Of a stretch of 64,000 bases of DNA, positions 57,949-64,000 are shown one piece after another. The stretch is taken from contig UESW01003881.1 of assembly GCA_900491605.1 (NCBI GenBank), forward strand, positions 1,025,772 to 1,089,771, written 5' to 3'. The notes beneath the pieces are model-generated. The model saw only the letters and a list, made by a program, of their open reading frames with translations, searched no databases and had not been told where the DNA came from. A program made the position numbers and the translations under genes. The stretch comes from Calamus simplicifolius. Taxonomy: Eukaryota; Streptophyta; Magnoliopsida; Arecales; Arecaceae. Each line of letters begins with the position of its first letter. Position 1 is the first letter of the stretch.

Positions 57949-58211
57949 CCATTTGAATCCAGATTCCTAAGCCTTTCCCCGGTGAATCCGAACCTCCTAG
58001 GCCGAATTGGGAGCCATAGGGAGACGGAGGAAGGCAGGACGATAGCCAGAGGAAAGGCATGCACCCAGACGACGAAGATCGCCGGAGATCAAGGAGGAAG
58101 ATAGCCGGAGCACAAATCTTAAAGCAAGGCAAAGAGGACGAACCAAGGAACCACGCGCATGATTCTCAAAGCACCATCATCTTTCAACTTTAATTGTTGG
58201 AATCATATCAT

Positions 58212-61162
58212 TGACCATTACATCAAAACCAATCATGTTTTCTATAATATTTATTTTTAATAAAAGAAAGAAAAATATACGTAGGTCTCACAATTTTTTT
58301 TTCCACTTCTTTGACCAAAAAATGTAAGAAAATGAGGAGAAAAAAAAAAAAGCTTTCTCACGTACTTTTTCCTTTGACCAAAATAAGAGGTAAAAGAAGA
58401 AGAGGCCATTATAATTTTGACCTAAATAGATAAAAATCAAGGATGCAAGCCTAGATTTTCCTCAAGTGAAGCTTCCCCTGTGAGTTTGACACCCACTTTC
58501 AGTGTAGCCCAAAATTAAATGAACCAAAATTAAATGAAACAGATTGAGTTTTCTTACGCCCTTAATTTTTGCAGCCTTTCTCGGCAAGATCTACTCCAAC
58601 CGAGTAAAGGGCGCATGATGAGGTCAAGGTGGGACTTGGTGGAAGTGGTCACCGTTTGAAGTGGTTTGGAGTCCAGAACTTGGATTAAGACTTGATAGAC
58701 TTGGTCAGCAGGTCCAAGTTAGACTGGGTTATGGTCTTGCATAGCCTACGTTTAGCCAGATATTGTACGCCTTTTGTTGGATACGATTGGATAGAGGGAA
58801 GGACTTCTACCATGATCTGGGACCCAATTCCTAACGCATGGGCCAGAGCCCTGGTCACGCTTTTTCTTCCACTTGAACCACTGAGATTTTAGTTATGAAA
58901 AAAGTCTTCTTTGTACATATGAAGAATGATCTATATGGAACGCAATAATTTATTTATATATAAATTCATGCTGAATAATTTATTTATGCATAAATTTATG
59001 CCGAAAGACTTTTTATGAATTTTGCATCGCTGATGCATCGATTCATGCACAAATAATTACTATATCTGATACAGATCATCCTTAGTTATGATTGAAGATA
59101 ATTTACAAAAACTTTTTCTTACCCAATTATATTGTAACGCTTGCTAATGGCCAGAGTTCAATCAAAGTTTCCTTACCTCATCAGCGGAGCCCTTTGCCAA
59201 CTAACTCCGTGTGCCAAGTCTTCCTTCACGATGTGTGGGGTAATTTGTTAAGTAATTTTAATGATGATAAATAGCAAAAGTAATTAAATAAATAAAAAAA
59301 ATTCAAATTTATCGACTAAATTTTGATTGGTTGAAATAAATTTGCTTTTATGACTTGATAAATACATCTCTATTACAAAGAATTAGTTCGCAAATTGATT
59401 TAATCAATTAAGAATAAAAAATAATTTTATATCACTCATTATCAGCAAACTCAACCCATGATTAATATAATTAACCCACTCTACACGCTTATAAATAGAG
59501 AACCAAAAAATAAAATAAAGGTCACATAATGCTCATTCTCTCTCCTATTTCTTTTATTCTTTTCCTTCATCTACCTGCAAGAAAACTCTGAGGTCCCTTC
59601 AGGGTGTAAGAGTTCAACGAAAAGTGACGAATTCTTAGGCTGAATTCTAGAGTAATCGAACTAAGTTCTTGATTTTCTGGACTAAGTTTTTGATCATTCG
59701 AACTGAGTTTTCTGTTAAGAAAGGTTTCTTGTATTGAAATTGTGCTCTGCTGAATTTCTATTTAATAAATTTCATCTATTGGCATGAAGAACCATTAGAA
59801 AAAATAATAATAATAAAAAATCAAACCTGAGAAACGAAAAACTAAAGGATCATAAAACTCATATCAAAAGGGCTAAAAAAAAACACTCGGCCCAGTGTAT
59901 GAAATGATTGAGAAGTACCTGTACATGAGAAAGTCTATGAAATGATTGATAATGTGAAGAACTTTGTGAAGTCACGAAGGTGGAAATGTAAGGTTTTCAT
60001 CTCTGGTTTTCATTTCTATTATCTATTTTTTTTTAATATTTATTTCCTATTTATTCTCCATTAAAAAAATTTTAAAAATGTTTTCATTTATTGAAACTTA
60101 AAAGAAAAAGAAAAAAAAAAGATAGATTGTGGATGGTAAAGAAGGTGATGGTGGAGGAGACGATTATGATAGTGAAAGATGATTGGTGGTGAATGTAATG
60201 GTGAGTTATAGAAAACATGATAAAAATATTGTTTTATTTTATGTTTTAAGCTTTTTATTTGAAAAAATATTAGATTTCAATATAAATTTTATTTTCTATC
60301 CTACATAAAAAAAAAAATTCAGAAAACATCCTTCAGTTTTTTTCACAACTAAACGGGCCCTGAAGGTCTGAACAGGAAATTGAGATGATCTTTTTGCTTG
60401 CGTTCAAACATCGTACGCTTGCACGAGTATCATGTCCCGAGCCCAGCCCACTTCACACATCTTAGCCCAACCCACTTGGTCTCAATCGGGCATACGATTT
60501 TTTGTTTCTTTCCTTTTTTTTTTTTTTTTTTTTTTTGTTCAAGGAGAAACTCTTTTCTAAATCTTAGCACTTAGGATGTCACATGTCTCAAATTCTTCAG
60601 AAAATATGCCTCATAAGGGCCGGATTTTCATGCATTTTGAATTTTACAATGCTTGGACGAGGCATTCTGTGGGACTTCCTAGTCTTTTTGATTGATGAAA
60701 TAACATCAAATTACTTCACCAAATTCCGTATGGCAATGAAGGAGTAATGCAATATATTAGTAGACAATTATATTTTAACCATTTGAAGAGATCCTTAAAA
60801 TTTAGAAGATAAAATGCCCCTGTCCTTGTTCTAATGGCTCGTCCTCTCACTCTGGCTCGACTTCCGCTTGTTTGGATTGATTACCTCAATGACCCAAACG
60901 ATGAAGCTTGCAAAATTTCACTGTTGGTAAAAAGTTAGATTTGATGCTCGAGATTAACGGGAGATGGCACGAGTGATGGGAAGTAGCGAGGCCAAATGAA
61001 AGGAGGGCGTTTCATCTCAGAACGCAGCTCTTTATTTGAAAGCTTACGTAGAACTATTTTTCTATTTACTCCCTACTCTCTGTGAGAGGGCTGTCCATCC
61101 AGGCTATTTACACAATCCATTGTGTAAATAGGAGGAGGACACTACTGATTACGCCATCTTCA
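58212..61162. other. Intergenic AT-rich DNA, no gene seen
   Basis: Only short frames, poly(A)/poly(T) runs and an ACTAAACGGGCCCTGAA motif near 60,350 that resembles one end of a Tourist-type MITE without a visible partner. Confidence 0.45.
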
Positions 61163-63528
61163 TATTGGAAATTTTGTATATTTTATATGAATCATATTCA
61201 TATATCATGTAGCAGTGAAAGATAAAATAAAGATAAATTTATTCTCAAAGCCCAAGATCCTTAGAGAACAAATTCAGTTAACAAGAAATAATGCATGATT
61301 AAATAATATAACATACCTGTGTTCTTTACTGGGGATAAAGACTGATGAAGCCAATAAATGATTTACAACTAGCCGTCTACACGTCCGGCCTCTAATGGTG
61401 ATTCACACAAAGGTCTTTGGATGATGTCCTCCCAGGATTGGATGATGACCTTTTAGCGAGGAATGCTAGTGACTCTTTTCTTTTCAATTGATTTTTCAAA
61501 TCAAGAGAGAACAATTTCTTGATCATTTAAGAGAGGAAAGATTTCTTGATCAAGATCAAATCTTGATCTATCAAAGAAATAATTTCTTGATCAAGATCAA
61601 ATCTTGATCAATCAAGAAAGAAAAGAATAACTTCCTTCAACCCACCCAAGTATGAGCGAATGAGAGAGAGAGGAGCTTTCAACCCGTTCAAGAGAGTGAG
61701 GGATGTCCTAGAGAGAGAAAAAACATTTTAGAGAGAGAAAATAGGGTCTGGGCATCTAAGAGAGAGAAAAAAGAGGAGTTAGACGTATATTTTCAAAAGG
61801 GCATCTTTCTCCATTTATATATATGAAGAGGAGGTTGTATGGTTTCATAAAAAGGAAGATTTTGTTTCAACCACCTAACCATGCAACAATATCAAATTGA
61901 TAACAAATTATCCTAACAAATTTACGATATTTGTTATCATGATAATGTAAGGATTACAACCACCAAACTGTATTCCTAAAAATAAGAAATTGGTTATCCA
62001 TCCCAAACCTTGGATTTGGTTTCATGATCATGCCAAAATCATGGATGTTCCCTCCTCTATGACATGGAGATGGATCATGTCCATCACATGAGCATGGATC
62101 CATCCTCCACGTGGCACGATCTTAGCCCTCGGTTCAATTGGATTTTCATGAATCAAATAATGCCATCATATAGACCCAATTAAATACTACATTATTAATC
62201 TTAATTAATATAAGCCATCCATCACATGGATCAAACCTAATTTGGGTATCCAATTAATGAATTTCATATGTACATCACATGTACAAAAGGTCTCTCCCTT
62301 GTACATAAAATTCTTTCCTCTATGATGAATCATATTCATCAATTTCATGTTCTCTCATTAATATTAAGTCAAACCCAATCATAATTAATTGGTCATCTAA
62401 TCTGAATTAAGTCCAACTTAATTTTCATTTTAACTTCATCCAAAATCTCCATTAGGTCCCTTGATACGTTGGCAATAATTATGTCCGTAATATTGACCCT
62501 AAGGATGACTTGGTCAACACTTTGTCCAAGTCAATTCTTTGATCAAATCAATCCCTTAATCAAATCAAAGAATTCATGATTATAGATCATAAGTGGCCTC
62601 TAGCAAAGTATCATGACCACCCAAGTGTTAAGGGTTTTGTTGACGTGGTCATCAACACATGTCCATGAATGGTTATCGTACGATTTAATCCATTCATCAC
62701 ATATTCTAGATCAATCAATGGTATGAAATGTGTCAACCCTGCAATTGATCTTTGTTTACTCGATCTTAGAAAAATTTGACTCACATGAATTAGAACTTTG
62801 AAACCATTTCGAATTCCAACTCAACCTTGCAAGGATTTAACGATCAATTTAATCCATCAAGTGGCCATGGGATATAATCCTTTCTATCAAGGGAGATGAA
62901 TCCTATTTTGATCAAACACCACCTTCATGTGCTTCATGTCATACCCAACTAACACCATATTTGCTACCCATAGTTAGAGCGATGTTTGCATGTCGTCAAA
63001 GCATGACATTCCACACATGAGATGCAATAAAGATCTCAAGTCAAAGGATCACTCATACCACCATCATTAGAGATCAACCATCGACACTATATAGAATATC
63101 AATATGTGATCTCTGTGCTGGTCATCTAATGCATCATTACTATAACGAGCATCCACACACTTATTCAAGTATTTTTATACTTCAGCTTGCGAGATCAGCT
63201 GCTCACCCCAGGGATAAAGATATGCAATGTGTGTTAGTCTCAACGGCGTTCGACAGTGCCCAGTCCTGTCTGCGCATCAACTAGGGAAATTTAAAGAATC
63301 GAACCATAATATGCAATTTTAGATCTCATAATTTATAATCTCTATTATAAATTTCATATGCACATGTCATATTCTTTTGGACTTTATCTCACCGGTAAAA
63401 TATATCCAAATATATTTATAAGAAAAACACCTGGATAAATAAAGAAACAAATAAATTTGATTTGTATTCATAAAGAAATGTGTACGGACTAATATCTAAT
63501 CCGATTAGATATAGGGAAAACTCTAACA
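61163..63528 (-). repeat. 3' LTR of a Ty1/copia element
   Basis: On the minus strand it begins TGTTAGAGTTTTCCC directly after a purine-rich GCAAGTGGGAGAT tract and ends near AAATTTCCAATA (61,163). The end differs by one base from the CAACA-type ending expected to match TGTTG/TGTTA. Length is about 2.37 kb, long for copia but seen in SIRE/Angela-like elements. It has internal TTTCTTGATCAAGATCAAAT repeats at about 61,510-61,615. The 5' LTR lies beyond the window, so the pair cannot be compared. Confidence 0.65.
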
Positions 63529-63541
63529 ATCTCCCACTTGC
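63529..63541 (-). other. Polypurine tract of the copia element
   Basis: GCAAGTGGGAGAT on the minus strand sits directly against the LTR start. Such a tract primes plus-strand DNA synthesis in LTR retrotransposons, and the position fits. Confidence 0.65.
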
Positions 63542-64000
63542 ACTAGAGCCAATCACCCTTGTATCTAATACCAAGTGACTCAGCATAACCATCATGCTTC
63601 TACTGCGGTAGGACTTTAGTGAACGGATCGGTAATATTATCATCCGTGGGGACTTGTTCTATTTTTTATATCATTTCACCTAATAATTTTTTTAATTACA
63701 TAATATCTTCTAAGTACATGTTTAGACCTTTGATGAGACCTTAGCTCCTTGGCTTACGCAATAGCTCCATTGTTATCACAATACAAGAGGATTGGATTAA
63801 TAATGCTTGAAACCACTCCAAGTTTAGTGATGAACTTTTTGATCCAAACTGCTTCTTTAGCTGCATTTGATGAAGCGATGTACTTGGCTTCAATCGTAGA
63901 GTTGGCGGTCGTCTCTTGCTTGGAACTCTTCTAACTGACTGCACCACCATTGAGTGTGAACATATAGCCTGATTGTGATTTATAATCATCTTTATCAGAC
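63542..64000 (-). pseudogene. Ty1/copia pol, RNase H end (partial, runs off the window)
   Basis: One minus-strand frame reads DYKSQSGYMFTLNGGAVS, TAG (for a Trp), KSSKQETTANSTIEAKYIAS, NAAKEAVWIKKFITKLGVVS and LLYCDNNGAIA, TAA (for Gln), AKELRSHQRSKHVLRRYYVI. It then reaches DNITDPFTKVLPQ-like wording and the PPT. This is the standard C-terminal RNase H of plant copia polyproteins, with the acidic residues in IEAKY and YCDNN. The two nonsense changes make it a pseudogene. The rest of pol lies beyond 64,000. Confidence 0.85.

Larger units (their letters stand above)
52793..58196 (-). mobile_element. Near full-length L1-type LINE, copy C
   Basis: Minus-strand element of about 5.4 kb with 5' leader, ORF1, ORF2 (endonuclease, RT, zf-RVT, RNase H) and an A-rich tail (T/A-rich at about 52,795-52,811). 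A probable 15 bp target duplication, TTGGAATTATATCAT at 52778-52792 and TTGGAATCATATCAT at 58197-58211, differs by one base and brackets the element, supporting a full-length insertion. About 600 bp of the RT is deleted compared with copy B. Confidence 0.85.

Overview
The window is plant nuclear DNA. The evidence is spliced genes with GT-AG introns, a TATA-type promoter, and dense plant-type transposable elements (L1-type LINEs with RNase H, a Tat-type Ty3/gypsy element, Ty1/copia, MITEs, a CACTA end). The one clear cellular gene looks monocot-like to me, possibly palm-like, from memory of JMJ706-type proteins. That assignment is an inference, not a measurement.

Layout. 1-3,900: intergenic, with a possible terminal exon (387-562), two adjacent Tourist-like MITEs (2,875-3,620) and a tRNA-related repeat. 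3,990-6,132: 5'-truncated LINE copy A (+). 6,133-9,800: intergenic with one inverted-repeat element. 9,835-22,850: a minus-strand JmjN/JmjC/C5HC2 histone demethylase gene of the JMJ706/JMJ13 type, 12 exons, with a TATA box, a ~1 kb first intron and a 5.8 kb last intron that holds an old LINE remnant. 22,850-26,277: GC-rich promoter region, then intergenic DNA. 26,278-29,513: LINE copy B (-). 29,514-34,084: intergenic, with a CACTA terminus, an inverted repeat, an SKP1-like pseudogene and a second tRNA-related repeat. 34,085-44,537: a decayed Tat-type Ty3/gypsy element with two LTRs, gag-pol, a 13 x 49 bp minisatellite and an antisense intron-containing gene. 47,200-47,646: LINE copy D (-) with a perfect 15 bp target-site duplication. 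~48,040-49,700: an unrelated degraded LINE. 52,793-58,196: LINE copy C (-), the longest, with ORF1 and endonuclease nearly intact but part of the reverse transcriptase deleted. 61,163-64,000: the 3' LTR and RNase H end of a Ty1/copia element (-) that runs out of the window.

The most consequential observation concerns the demethylase gene. All eleven junctions join in phase and the joined coding length falls exactly one base short of a whole number of codons. The missing base maps to one place near the N-terminus (about 21,355-21,362). The cause is either an assembly error or a real frameshift that would force use of a downstream ATG. I found no new defence, metabolic or regulatory system. The remaining points of interest concern transposon structure: the antisense spliced gene, the minisatellite, the deletion in LINE copy C, and the G-to-A type stop codons.
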